Origin: CAVVJA01 sp963779485 | Lineage (GTDB): Bacteria; Actinomycetota; Actinomycetes; Mycobacteriales; Jatrophihabitantaceae | Reading direction: 5' to 3' | Length of the DNA: 64,000 bases | NCBI GenBank assembly: GCA_963779485.1 | Contig: CAVZYJ010000025.1 | Span: forward strand, 65,510-129,509 | In this document: one piece after another, positions 8,742 to 17,569 of the stretch | Numbering within the stretch: the stretch's first letter is position 1 | Layout: each line of letters opens with the position of its first letter | Translations under genes and position numbers: made by a program | The notes under the pieces: generated by a model | Seen by the model: only the letters and a program-made list of their open reading frames with translations | What the model was told of the DNA's origin: nothing | Databases searched by the model: none

Positions 8742-9093
8742 ATGAGCGATGACGACCCGGAGATCCTTCGCCCAGTGCTGGCGCGGTTCGCCGCCGGCTC
8801 GGGGCGCGTCCGTGGACTGCGGGGAGGGCTGGTGGCCGATCATCGCCCAGCTAGACCGAGACATCGCCGCGATCGAATCCGCCTACGAAGTGCACCAGAT
8901 CAAGGAGAAGTTCGGCGGGCTCCGGTTCTACTACGCGGGCGGCACAGGCAACGATGCGCGAATCGATGAGTTGATCGCTCAGGCCGAGCGGGTTGCGGCA
9001 CAGACCTGCGAGCTGTGCGGAGCTCCTGGCCGTGCCCGCGGCTGGATCAGGACGGTGTGCGACGAGCATGCCGAAGGCCGCCTCGACCTTTAG
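8742..9093 (+). CDS. Conserved hypothetical protein with zinc-ribbon-like C-terminus, one frameshift
   Basis: The likely start is ATG 8742 (MSDDDPEILRPVLARFAAG). A frameshift near 8800-8812 then leads to CGEGWWPIIAQLDRDIAAI, HQIKEKFGGLRFYYAGG and a C-terminal TCELCGAPGRARGW...CDEH region (Cys-x2-Cys and Cys-x2-His). The GWWPII...KEKFGGLRFY pattern is a recognisable actinobacterial hypothetical family, often found on mobile elements. I do not know its function. Without the frame correction a 114-aa protein from 8749 would have an atypical N-terminus. Confidence 0.6.
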
Positions 9094-9293
9094 CCGCAGC
9101 AACCTCCACCGCAGCATCCGCCGCCGCTCGGAGCAGGTGCCTGCGCGCGGCCGGTGACTCCGCCGAGGCTGAGCAGCCGAACGGTGTCGTCGTGGCCCTC
9201 TGGGCAGGCCGCCGGCTCGGCGGATGCGCTCATCGGGCGCGTCTCCACGAACGTCGACCCGCAGGCGCGGCACCGGAACTCGTACTGGGGCAC
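9090..9293 (-). CDS. FmdB-type zinc ribbon protein
   Basis: With the GTG start at 9293 the protein begins MPQYEFRCRACGSTF, the near-invariant N-terminus of FmdB/CxxC zinc-ribbon proteins. The second metal knuckle is AACPEGHDD (Cys plus His). The C-terminus is GGGCCGGGCCG, a Gly/Cys tail also seen in this family. It has 67 aa. A regulatory role has been proposed for the family, but no biochemical function can be inferred here. It overlaps the convergent upstream hypothetical gene by 4 bp. Confidence 0.75.
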   Translation of the reverse strand: MPQYEFRCRACGSTFVETRPMSASAEPAACPEGHDDTVRLLSLGGVTGRAQAPAPSGGGCCGGGCCG

Positions 9294-9339
9294 GACGTCA
9301 GTGTGGCATCTCCAGTGGGTGTCGTGCGGTTCGTCAGAG

Positions 9340-9783
9340 CTACCGATAACGGCGAGGCGACCGCTCAAGACGACGTCCGAGCGATTGGTTCAGGACGACA
9401 GCCGCCGCGGCGATGGGGCGCAGATCCCGGTCGTAGATACGGCCCGAGTCCACCAGTCGAGTGAGCTGCGCGAGCGCCTCGGCCCAATCGGCGCCGCGGG
9501 GCGGGTTCGGCGCGGGGATGCGCGTCGTGCGCTGGACGACGACTGGGCGTTCGACGATCTGCACAGCGGAGCGTCCCGAGTCGGCGGCGCGCTGCTGCTC
9601 CCATGCGCGGTGTCGGCACGTGTCCGAGCACCACTTAGGCGTCCTGCCGCGAGCCTTCACCGGGATGGTTGTGCCGCACCACGCGCAGGTGATGGTGTCT
9701 GGCCGCTGCCGGTGCTCGCGGACCTTAGCGCCGGACGAACCGGCCAGCGAGTCGTGTGAGGCACCCGATTTCTGGTCGGTCAC
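9340..9783 (-). CDS. Hypothetical protein with a Cys4-type zinc finger
   Basis: GTG start at 9783 with GGGAGG 8 nt upstream; 147 aa. The middle has CAWCGTTIPVKA...PKWCSDTCRHRAWEQQ, a CxxC...CxxxC zinc knuckle of the type found in plasmid and phage DNA-associated proteins. The C-terminal half is helical (WAEALAQLTRLVDSGRIYDRDLRPIAAAAVVLNQSLGRR). It is transcribed in the same direction as the FmdB protein and is part of the integrative element. Function is not recognised. Confidence 0.65.
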   Translation of the reverse strand: MTDQKSGASHDSLAGSSGAKVREHRQRPDTITCAWCGTTIPVKARGRTPKWCSDTCRHRAWEQQRAADSGRSAVQIVERPVVVQRTTRIPAPNPPRGADWAEALAQLTRLVDSGRIYDRDLRPIAAAAVVLNQSLGRRLERSPRRYR

Positions 9784-10083
9784 GGTAGCCTCCCCGCCCC
9801 GGTACGGTATTCGTAGCAACGAATATACCCACCCCGTGATGCATGAGGTGTATCGGTTTGCGATCTTGAAAACGCTCGCTGCGCGTGGGGATGAGAATTC
9901 GCGGTGTCGTCCGGTGACGTCGGAACACACTGGTGCGGGTCGTTGAGCCCGATGAGGTGTATGGCGCGGGGTCTTCGGGTGCCGCTTGATTGCTGCCTGT
10001 GAGCGCGTGGGTCTGTGTCCTGGCAGAAGACCTTCCGGGCGACGCCGACCGGTCAGACCGACCGGTGTCGTGGTGGAAGGGGG
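9784..10083. other. Intergenic region upstream of the IS110 transposase
   Basis: About 300 bp with no gene. It probably includes the left non-coding part of the IS110 element. I could not locate its end because this family has no terminal inverted repeats I can recognise. Confidence 0.4.
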
Positions 10084-11335
10084 ATGGTCGGGATGGAAGT
10101 CATGTTCGAGCGGGTCGCCGGGCTGGATGTGGGCAAGGCGTCGGTGACGGTGTGCGTGCGCACTCCGAGCACCCGCGCGGGTCGGCGGCGCAGCGAGACG
10201 CGGACGTTCCCGACGATGACCCGCTCGCTGGGGGTGATGCGGGACTGGCTGGTCGCCGAGGGGGTGACGGTCGCGGCGATCGAGTCGACGTCGACGTATT
10301 GGAAGGCGCCGTTCTACTGCTTGGAAGAGGTCATGGACGTGTGGCTGCTCAACGCGCAGCACATGAAGGCCGTCCCGGGACGGAAGACGGACGTGCGAGA
10401 CGCGGAGTGGATCGCGCAACTGCTTGAGCACGGGCTGCTGCGGCCGTCGTTCGTGCCGCCACCGGACGATCCGCCGGCTGCGGCTGCTGACCCGCTATCG
10501 CGACCAACTGCTGGCCGACCGGACCCGGGAGATGATCCGGCTGGAACTGATGCTCGAGGACGCTTCGATCAAACTGTCCGCGGTGGTGTCGAGCCTGAAG
10601 ACGGTCTCGGCGCGGGCCATGCTTGCCGCGATGATCGACGGCGAGGGCGACGCGCGCGTGTTGGCCCAGATGGCGAAGGGCAAGCTGCGCGGCAAGATCC
10701 CGCAACTGACCGAGGCGCTGACCGGCAACTTCGACGCCAACCACGCCCGGCTGGCCCGCTCGATCCTGGACCGCCTGCACGTGGTCGAGGACGCGCTGGC
10801 CGAGCTGGATGTCGTGATCGAGGCGGCCTGCGCGCCGTGGGCGCATCAGATCGAGCTGTTGTGCACCATCCCCGGTGTCGGAGTGAAGGTCGCGCAAGTG
10901 TTCATCGCCGAGACCGGCGGAGACATGTCCCGGTTCCCGTCCGCGGCGCATCTGGCCGCGTGGGCGGGGCTGGCGCCGGCGATCTACGAATCCGCCGGCA
11001 AGCGCACCCCGGCCGGCGCCCGGCATGGGAACAAGTGGCTCAACCACATGCTCGTCGAGTCCGCCGGCTCGGTCGGCCGCATGCACGGCAAGAACTACCT
11101 CGCCGTGCAGCACGCCCGGCTGACCAAGCGCCGCGGGATGGGCCGGGCACAGGTCGCGGTCGCGCATTCGATCCTGGTCGCCGCGTACTGGATGCTCAAA
11201 CGTGACCAGCCCTACCACGACCTCGGCCCGGACTGGCACGTTCGCCGCGACGCCGAAGCCCATACCCGCCGCCTGGTGAACCAACTCGAACGGCTCGGTC
11301 ACACCGTCACCCTGGACGCCCCGCCGGCCGCCTGA
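10084..11335 (+). CDS. IS110-family transposase, frameshifted
   Basis: The N-terminal DEDD (RuvC-like) domain carries AGLDVGKASV (first Asp), AIESTSTYWK (Glu) and KTDVRDAEWIAQLL (Asp-Asp). After a frameshift near 10455 the second half RTIRRLRLLTRYRDQL... continues to the C-terminal Tnp_IS110 (transposase_20) domain with LLCTIPGVGVKVAQVFIAE, WAGLAPAIYESAGK and GNKWLNHMLVESA. The rebuilt length, about 415 aa, is normal. The first start with good context is ATG 10084. It is inside the tRNA-Ala element and is followed by the IS256 copy. Confidence 0.85.
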
Positions 11336-11398
11336 ACCAGCCGACAAGAACGACCCGGCCTGACGGCCGGGGCGCTGACGCGCGCGCTCAACCCACTA

Positions 11399-11406
11399 TT
11401 CACGGG
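11399..11406. repeat. Left 8-bp target duplication of IS256
   Basis: TTCACGGG directly precedes the left inverted repeat, and the identical copy is at 12790-12797. Confidence 0.92.
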
Positions 11407-12789
11407 GGGACTGTCAAGATCTTGGTGTAACTGATCTTCTTGGCTTGTTTCTCTTGGGTTATTTCCGTCCGGCGGTCAGGCGTCCGTCGAAGGTGATCTC
11501 GAAGGCGTTCAGCGCACTCTTCCAGCGGTTGGACCATCGTTTCTGCCCGGTCCCTTTCGGATCGAGACTCATGATCGCCAGATAGACGCACTTGAGGGCG
11601 GCCTGCTCGGTGGGGAAGTGACCACGGGCGTTGACTGCTCTGCGGATGCGGGCGTTGATCGACTCGATGGCGTTGGTCGTGCACACCACGGTGCGAATCT
11701 CGGTGTCGAACCTCAGGAACGGCACGAACTCCGGCCACGCGTTCTCCCAGAGCTTGATGATCGCCGGGTAGCGCTGCTCCCACTTCTCGGTGAAGGTCAA
11801 GAACGCCTCCAGGGCGCCCTGCTCCGACGGCGCGGTGTACACCGGTTTGAGATCCTTGGCGATCGCCGACCAGTCCCGCTTCGATGCGTAACGAAACGAA
11901 TTCCGCAGCAGGTGGACAACACACGTCTGGGTGATCGCGGCCGACCACACGGTCTCGATCGCCTCCGGCAGGCCTTTAAGCCCGTCGCAGACCACCAGGC
12001 ACACGTCGCCGACGCCGCGGTTCTTGATCTCGGACAGCACCCTCAGCCAGTACTTGGCGCCCTCCCCGTCGCCGTGCTCACCGGCCCACAACCCGAGAAT
12101 GTCTCGGGTGCCGGTGACGGTGACCGCCAGCGCGACGTAGATCGGCCGGTTGGCCACATTCCCGTCGCGGATCTTGACGTTGACACAGTCGATGAACAAC
12201 ACCGGATACACCGCGTCCAACGGGCGGGACTGCCACTCGGCCATCCCCTCCAGCACCCGGTCGGTGATCGCCGAGATGGTCTGCTTGGACACCTGCGCGC
12301 CGTACACCTCGGCCAGGTGCGCGGCGATCTCCCCGGTGGTCAACCCCTTCGCCGACAGCGAGATCACCAGGTCCTCCACCCCGGACAGCCGCCGTTGATG
12401 CTTGCCCACCAGCCTCGGCTCGAAGCTGCCGTCCCGGTCCCGGGGCACCGCGATCTCCACCGGACCAACCTCGGTGAGCACAGTCTTGCCGCGCCGCCCG
12501 TTGCGGGAGTTCTCCCCGTTGCGGCCGACCGGGTCGTGCTTGGCGTAGCCGAGATGATCGTCGAGCTCGCCCTGCAACGCCGACTCGATCACCGTCTTCG
12601 TCAGCCGGGTCAACAGCCCACCCTCCCCGGTCAGCTGCAGCCCCTCGGCGCGGGCCCGATCGGTCAACTGCCGGATCAGCTGCTCATCGACCGCATCCAG
12701 CGCATCCTCCTCGGCTGGCGTACTCACAGTCACATCAGTCACAGGTGCCTCCTACGGCTCAGGAGTTACACCAACTTTCTTACACTCCC
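11407..12789. mobile_element. IS256-family insertion sequence, complete
   Basis: The 1383-bp element is bounded by imperfect inverted repeats of about 26 bp (11407-11432, GGGACTGTCAAGATC..., and 12764-12789 reversed, GGGAGTGTAAGAAAG...) that share TTGGTGTAACT. It is flanked by an 8-bp target duplication, TTCACGGG, at 11399-11406 and 12790-12797. It contains a single intact transposase gene. The intact gene and perfect duplication indicate recent insertion, into sequence just downstream of the IS110 transposase. Confidence 0.92.
11459..12742 (-). CDS. IS256-family (Mutator-type) transposase
   Basis: The product has 427 aa and is intact. The N-terminus has LTRLTKTVIESALQGELDDHLGYAKHD. The DDE catalytic set lies in VLFIDCVNVKIRDG (Asp), LVVCDGLKGLPEAI (Asp) and TTNAIESINARIRR (Glu). 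CVVHLLRNSFRYASKRDW is the conserved region following the second Asp. It catalyses IS transposition. It is one of the few long genes in this part of the window without a frame problem, consistent with a young insertion. Confidence 0.96.
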   Translation of the reverse strand: MTDVTVSTPAEEDALDAVDEQLIRQLTDRARAEGLQLTGEGGLLTRLTKTVIESALQGELDDHLGYAKHDPVGRNGENSRNGRRGKTVLTEVGPVEIAVPRDRDGSFEPRLVGKHQRRLSGVEDLVISLSAKGLTTGEIAAHLAEVYGAQVSKQTISAITDRVLEGMAEWQSRPLDAVYPVLFIDCVNVKIRDGNVANRPIYVALAVTVTGTRDILGLWAGEHGDGEGAKYWLRVLSEIKNRGVGDVCLVVCDGLKGLPEAIETVWSAAITQTCVVHLLRNSFRYASKRDWSAIAKDLKPVYTAPSEQGALEAFLTFTEKWEQRYPAIIKLWENAWPEFVPFLRFDTEIRTVVCTTNAIESINARIRRAVNARGHFPTEQAALKCVYLAIMSLDPKGTGQKRWSNRWKSALNAFEITFDGRLTAGRK

Positions 12790-12797
12790 TTCACGGG
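12790..12797. repeat. Right 8-bp target duplication of IS256
   Basis: TTCACGGG directly follows the right inverted repeat and is identical to 11399-11406. Confidence 0.92.
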
Positions 12798-13018
12798 TCT
12801 GTGATGGTCGCGTCCCTGTCGAGTGAAAGGGCTGGTCGGAGTGCTCGTGGTGGTGGCGGTGGCGAGAGTAACGCTAGGCGATGACGGAACGGCCGGGCGA
12901 TGCGGCGGTCGATAGGGGGGCGGCGTGCCCGAGGCGTGGCGTCGTCAGCGAGGCTGCGCGCGCGCATAACGGAGGCCGACGGCGTAGAGCCGTCCGCCTC
13001 CGGTGACATGCGGGGGTG

Positions 13019-13210
13019 TTATTCGTCGTTCTGGTCCGGCGCATCGTGTCGCTGCGGCTCGTCCAGGCCGTAGAGCCACCGCTGGGCGGGGGAGCCGTCG
13101 TCGTAGTGCAATGGCTCGTGCGGATCGCGGTGGCGTCGGCGGCGCGGCTCCGGTGGGGGCTGTTTCTTGTGGCGGTCTCGACGGAGGAGACGCGCGAGTA
13201 GCTTCCACAT
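13019..13210 (-). CDS. Small basic/proline-rich hypothetical protein
   Basis: The product has 63 aa with ATG at 13210 and AGGAG nine bases upstream, a good ribosome site. It begins MWKLLARLLRRDRHKK, then a Pro/Arg-rich stretch, and ends YDDGSPAQRWLYGLDEPQRH. No family is recognised. It is in the same frame as the read-through tail of ParB just upstream, so it could be the original ParB terminus, but the SD and ATG argue for a separate small gene. Confidence 0.5.
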   Translation of the reverse strand: MWKLLARLLRRDRHKKQPPPEPRRRRHRDPHEPLHYDDGSPAQRWLYGLDEPQRHDAPDQNDE

Positions 13211-13424
13211 GGGCTGGCTCCTGGTTCGGTCAGGTGGTTGGTCAAGTCCCCGGCGCGGTGTTCGCACACCAGCCGGGGGCGTCCAAAGGGAGCTAGGTGG
13301 CGGCGGCGCGCACGCGGGTCGCGATGCGCGCCGCCGCCGTTCCTGGTCTGGTGCGGGGTCAGGCGGCTTCTGCCGGTCTCGACCCGGTCCGCTGCCCGCT
13401 GTTGGCGGCCTGGTCTGGCCGGGC

Positions 13425-14800
13425 GCTGCGCGGTTCTTCTTGTGGGTGCCGGCGGCTATCTGCTCGACCTCGGACAGGGCGTAGCCGTTGGCGGCGAGGA
13501 AGGCGAGGTACCGCGTGATCACCTCGGTAGGTTCGCGCCAGGTGTGCACCTCGGTGGATTCCTCGACCGCGCCGAGCACGACGCCGAGGGTGATCACCTG
13601 GGCACGGGCGTCGGTGGCGCCGCTGGCCTGGTCGGTGATCGCCTGGCGGGAGTGGGCCTCATCGACGCCGAGCAGCGTCGCGGCGAGCTAGTGCGCGCGC
13701 TCGAGTGCCCGCCGGACGGGGTGGCTTCCGAGCGCGAGCTCGACGGCGACGTAGCTGGCGGCGCCCTTCGGCGGCGTCTTGCGCGCCAGGAAGCCGGTGA
13801 CGAATTCGCGACGCACGATCGTCGCTGACTTCCACTCTTTGTTGCGTGAGATGACCTCGCGGCGTTCGGCCTTGGCCTGCTCGTCCATCGGGCCGCCGGT
13901 GGGGTGGGCGTCGTCGCGCTGGTAGCGGTCGCGGTGCCCGTGCGCCTTCCAGTCGGTGCACACGTGGGTGGCCTCGACACCCCGGAAGCTGGTGGCGATG
14001 TAGGCGGCGTGGCCAGGGCAGGCGGCGTGGCCAGGGCAGGCGGCGTGGTCCTCAGGTGTGAGCGCCTTGCCCTTGTCGGTGGCCAGGTCGGTGACGGTCT
14101 TGATGGTGCGGTCGCCGTAGTCGGGCCGCTCGATGAGGCCGACCCCGGCGGTGGTGAGTTGCTCGGTGAGCGCGGCGACCTGGGCGGCTTCCTCGCGCTC
14201 GTCGCGGGCGCGCTGCAGGACGTGCCGGAATTCGCCGTCGCTCTTCTGCGCGGCCGCGACCAACGCCTTGACGGTGGCCGGGGCGGTCTCGAATTCCGCG
14301 ACGGCGGCCGCCTGATCCAGGGTGACGAACTCGTAGCGCTGCGCCGCGCCCTTGGCGAGGTCGCTGCGGGAGGCGGCCAGGGCCTGCTCGACTTCGGTCT
14401 TGCGAGCCTTGGTGCGCTTGACGATCTGCCCGGCGGACAGGCCGAGCAGTGACAGTTGCTCGACGGCGGCGAGCTTGTCGCTGGTGCCCAGCCCGGCGCG
14501 GTGCTCGTTCTCGTGCCACTGCGCGACGATGCGGGCGATCTCGTCGGCGTCCTCGTCGCCGACGACCACCACGGGCACGCTGGTGTGGCCGACTTCGACG
14601 GAGGCCAGGGTGCGGCGCTTGCCGTAACGCACGCGCAGCGCCCCGCCGAGGGTGCGGACGGCGACAATCGGGACGAGCACGCCCAGGTCGCGGACTGACG
14701 CGAGGAACTCCTTGTCCAGGGCGACATCGCTGCGGACGTTGTGGTCCACGAGCAGCGACGCGGGGTCGACGTGCTCGACGGTGATCGATGGTGCGGTCAT
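13425..14800 (-). pseudogene. parB: ParB-like partition protein interrupted by an in-frame amber codon
   Basis: The product starts MTAPSITVEHVDPASLLVDHN. The ParB N-domain has VRYGKRRTLASVEVGHTSVPV (box II-like) and IVAQWHENEHRAGLGTSDK, followed by the KorB/HTH region LSAGQIVKRTKARKTEVEQAL. A repeated AACPGH motif and a DUF-like C-terminal half follow. Residue 370 is followed by TAG at 13688-13690. The frame then continues without shift as LAATLLGVDEAHSRQAITDQ...VITLGVVLGAVEEST...EPTEVITRYLAFLAANGY, which is clearly the rest of the protein. Actinobacterial integrative elements and plasmids carry such large ParB-like proteins. The loss is a point nonsense change or a sequencing error. Confidence 0.78.
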
Positions 14801-14926
14801 GATGGTGGTTCCTTTCCGAACTCAGTGAATGGGGTAGGGGAGGAGGTGCCGTCCGGGGCCTGCCGGGCGTCCGGGCGGTGGGCCTGGTGGGCCGCTTGCT
14901 GGCGGCCCACCAGGCGACTACTCGCC

Positions 14927-15895
14927 TCAGGCAGCGAGCAGGTCCTTGGTGTCGCCGCCCGGGGTGACGGTGAGCAGGTCGAACGCGCGGGTCTTGAGCC
15001 CGGTGGACGCGTCAGAGATTGCCCGCTCCGCGCGCACCCGCACGGCGTCGCGCTTGGGGCCGACCGGGGTGTAGTGGTCCAGGTACTCGGTGACGGCCTG
15101 GTAGGCGGCCCATCGGGTGCCCCGGATCGGCGCGTTGGTGTCGGCGTCGTGCCACAGGTAGGTCAGCTCGGTGTCGCGGCGCGCGGTGCTGTTGCGGGTG
15201 CGCAGACTCGCCTGCTCACTGACCGGCCATAAATCGCGGACCAGGGCGGTGAACTGGGTGTCGGTCATCGCGGTGTCCAGCATCCGCTCGGCCTCAGTCT
15301 GGAACTCGCCCATGTAGCGGAAGGTCAGTCCGAGGGCTTCGCGGGCGGCCACGATCTGTCTCTGTTGCGCCAGATCGGGGTCCGGCTGAGGGGCGCCCTG
15401 AACGCGCCGCCGCGCGCGGCTGGCGAGCTGCTGGGCTGCGGCCTCGGAGCGGTCAAGAACAGTGGCGATGTCGGCAAAGGGCACGCCGAAAACATCGTGC
15501 ATGACGAACGCGAGCCGCTCGGCAGGAGTCAGCACGTCGAGCACGACAAGCAGCGCCAGCCCGACGGAATCGGCGAGCAGCGCCTCGCGTTCCGGGTCAT
15601 CGTCCTGATCAAAGTCCTGATCAAGACTCACCACCGGGTCCGGCACGTGGACCGAGAGCAGCTCGCGTCGCGACCTGCGCGAGCGCAGCATGTTCAGGCA
15701 CACCCGGCCCACGATCGTCGTCAGCCACGCCTGCATGTTCTCGACATGCCCTGGGTCCTGATCGCGGATCCGAAGCCACGCTTCCTGGAGGGCATCGTCA
15801 GCTTCGCTCACTGATCCGAGCATTCGGTAGGCGACCGCGCGCAGATTCAATCGGTGTTGCTGGAAGCGCTCGGTCAGCCATTCGCGCTCGTCCAT
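14927..15895 (-). CDS. Chimera: ECF41-type sigma factor joined in frame to the C-terminus of a DUF932 protein
   Basis: With the start at 15895 (MDEREWLTERFQQHR) preceded by GGAGGTGA, residues 1 to about 184 are a SigJ/ECF41 sigma factor: region 2 RAVAYRMLGSVSEADDALQEAWLR, region 4 LAFVMHDVFGVPFADIATVLDRSEAAAQQL. The SnoaL-like C-terminal domain that normally follows is absent. At about 15343 the sequence becomes REALGLTFRYMGEF, EAERMLDTAMTDTQFTALV, TRWAAYQAVTEYLDHYTPV and LKTRAFDLL, the C-terminal half of plasmid/ICE DUF932 proteins (which commonly adjoin ParB). A recombination deleted the two intervening gene ends without breaking the frame. The sigma core looks complete, so the product could be active but altered in regulation. 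Confidence 0.8.
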   Translation of the reverse strand: MDEREWLTERFQQHRLNLRAVAYRMLGSVSEADDALQEAWLRIRDQDPGHVENMQAWLTTIVGRVCLNMLRSRRSRRELLSVHVPDPVVSLDQDFDQDDDPEREALLADSVGLALLVVLDVLTPAERLAFVMHDVFGVPFADIATVLDRSEAAAQQLASRARRRVQGAPQPDPDLAQQRQIVAAREALGLTFRYMGEFQTEAERMLDTAMTDTQFTALVRDLWPVSEQASLRTRNSTARRDTELTYLWHDADTNAPIRGTRWAAYQAVTEYLDHYTPVGPKRDAVRVRAERAISDASTGLKTRAFDLLTVTPGGDTKDLLAA

Positions 15896-16042
15896 CGTCA
15901 ACTCACCTCCGCCGCCTCGAGGAGCCGGCGGAATCAATGATCGTGCTCCCCCGGGGATGGGAAATCGAGTGGCCGAGCTGCAGCGCTCCCCGCAGTTCCC
16001 GCACTCCCCGGGCGGGGTGTCGGCGACGCGTGGGAGAGGTCA

Positions 16043-16399
16043 TCACCAGTGGTCGTGGTAGGCGAGGTCCGCGATCAGGGCGGCCGCGGCCACTGCCAGG
16101 AAGCTGACGGCCCCGCCAATCCCACGGTCGCGAACCCGGATGTGCGCGCTCGCCGCGCAGATGAAGTAGACGATAAGGCCGATCGCTGCGGCCGTGCCCA
16201 GTGCCGGCACAGCGAAGCCGACCAGCAGTCCAACCGCTCCGGAGGCCAACAGGATGCCGAACGGAACCATCCATTTTGTCGACACTCGCACACGGTCCGC
16301 GACGACCTTGACCGACTCGGCGCCAACGAAGTTCAGGGCGGCGGCGTAGCCGTTCGCTGCAGCCGCCAGGATCGTGATGACGAAGTATGTGGTGCGCAT
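16043..16399 (-). CDS. DoxX-like integral membrane protein
   Basis: The product has 118 aa and begins MRTTYFVITILAAAANGYAAA. It has four hydrophobic helices (MVPFGILLASGAVGLLVGF and AAAIGLIVYFICAASAHI are the central ones), with the DoxX-like signature around VSTKWMVPFG and ASAHIRVRD. ECF41 sigma factors are frequently followed or preceded by DoxX-like or carboxymuconolactone-decarboxylase-like partners, and this gene lies just upstream of, and on the same strand as, the sigma chimera, so it is probably the sigma factor's natural neighbour. Confidence 0.75.
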   Translation of the reverse strand: MRTTYFVITILAAAANGYAAALNFVGAESVKVVADRVRVSTKWMVPFGILLASGAVGLLVGFAVPALGTAAAIGLIVYFICAASAHIRVRDRGIGGAVSFLAVAAAALIADLAYHDHW

Positions 16400-16619
16400 A
16401 CCTACAAGACACGCGCGGGCCGAAGAACCTGACCCGGCGACGACGAGCCTCAGGCTTGGGAAACACTGCGGCAGCATCTTTGAAACTGCTCGATCATCGC
16501 CCGGATCACGCCAGGCCAGAAGCCTCGCGCCGGGCGAGCAGCAACCCGTAAGCGGATCCGCTTGCGACCCGGTTCGGCCGACCTGCCGTCGCGGCGGCGA
16601 GCAGTGGAATGATCCGACT

Positions 16620-16965
16620 ATGGCGACACGCGCCGCAATCGAGACAGACACCGAAGGTGTCATCCGCCGCTGGGACGCGGGCGCCGAAGCATTGTTCGGC
16701 TACTCCGCTGACGAGGCGCTCGGCCGTGCTGTTGACTTGATCGTTCCTGAACCGTATCGCGAAGCCCATTGGGCCGGTTTTCATCGCGCGATGGGCGCAC
16801 CGAAGGTTAAGGACTGGCGGCCGATCTTCCGTCAGGTGCGCCGACGGCCAGTTCCGCACCTTCGTGGGCCGTTTGCTCGTCTTGAGTGACGGGCTGGGAA
16901 CGGCAATCGGCGCGATCGCCGTCTTCGTGGACGAGGGCAGCACAGGCAATCGCTCGTTCGGATGA
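16620..16965 (+). pseudogene. Single PAS-domain protein with a frameshift
   Basis: The product begins MATRAAIETDTEGVIRRWDAGAEALFGYSADEALG, then DLIVPEPYREAHWAGFHRAM, a textbook PAS fold start. After a frameshift near 16820-16840 the strand RRADGQFRTFVGRLLVLSDG, then GTAIGAIAVFVDEG completes the domain and stops at 16965. The rebuilt protein, about 115 aa, would be a stand-alone PAS sensor of the size common in actinobacteria. Ligand unknown. It may be functional if the shift is a sequencing error. Confidence 0.65.
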
Positions 16966-16976
16966 TAAGGATCCGA

Positions 16977-17169
16977 ACGGGCGAACCGCGGCGCGTGGCG
17001 GCTGCCCGGCCACGTCGCGGCGGCGATGCGCGAAGCGCAGGTCGATGCTGAGGATCGACCCGTCGGGCAGGGCGATCCGGGGTACCTCGACCGCATCGAG
17101 CACGTCGCGGTACCACCCGGCCGCCGCCTCGGGGTCGGACACCACGCAATGCCAGGTCCGATCACTCAC
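16977..17169 (-). pseudogene. Remnant of a VOC (glyoxalase/PhnB-like) protein
   Basis: From GTG 17169 the frame reads VSDRTWHCVVSDPEAAAGWYRDVLDAVEVPRI, then ALPDGSILSIDLRF, the first beta-alpha-beta unit of a VOC protein. It then needs a frameshift (near 17030) and ends within the convergent PAS gene region. At most the N-terminal half survives. Confidence 0.45.
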
Positions 17170-17309
17170 CGTCCACCCTTTGAGGCACTGATTCACGGCT
17201 TTCGGCGCCACCTGCTTGAGTTCGATGCCGATCGCGTGTTTTACGTCTGACCAGCCGAGGGTCGGTTTACGGCCAGCCGATCCGCCAGACCCGTGTAGGT
17301 CAAACACGC

Positions 17310-17338
17310 TTGACATCCTGGATGAGTAAAGCTAGCTT
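17310..17338 (+). promoter_or_regulatory. Sigma-70 promoter with overlapping palindrome, leaderless XRE gene
   Basis: TTGACA (17310-17315), a 17-bp spacer and TAGCTT (17333-17338) precede the GTG at 17345 by 6 bases, so the transcript would be leaderless. The -10 element lies in the perfect palindrome AAGCTAGCTT (17329-17338), a plausible autorepressor site for the XRE protein. Confidence 0.65.
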
Positions 17339-17344
17339 GACTTT

Positions 17345-17569
17345 GTGCGGAACCGGGTGCGGGAGTTGCGCACCGCGCGGGGGCTGTTGCAGGCGGAGGT
17401 GGCGGCGGCGCTGGGTGTGTCGCGGCAGACGGTGATCTCGATCGAGAACGGCCGGTATCTGCCGTCGTTGCCCTTGGCGTTTCGGCTGGCCCGGTTCTTC
17501 GACACGCCGTTGGAGGAGCTGTTCTGGCTCGACGAGGTGGACGACGAGGTACGGGAGGTGCGCCGATGA
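17345..17569 (+). CDS. XRE-family transcriptional regulator
   Basis: 74 aa; GTG start with no SD, matching a leaderless transcript. The HTH_3 domain VRELRTARGLLQAEVAAALGV, then SRQTVISIENGRYLPSLPLAF (about residues 4-45) is typical of small XRE regulators, followed by FDTPLEELFWL. The stop overlaps the next start by 4 bp (ATGA), coupling it to a four-helix membrane protein. Such XRE/membrane pairs are widespread in Gram-positive bacteria, and the membrane protein is often the regulated partner. Confidence 0.88.
   Translation: MRNRVRELRTARGLLQAEVAAALGVSRQTVISIENGRYLPSLPLAFRLARFFDTPLEELFWLDEVDDEVREVRR

Noticed and set aside
13688..13690. Amber codon in ParB as programmed read-through or pyrrolysine
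   Set aside because: Nothing nearby hints at read-through signals or pyl genes; a point change or base-call error is simpler.
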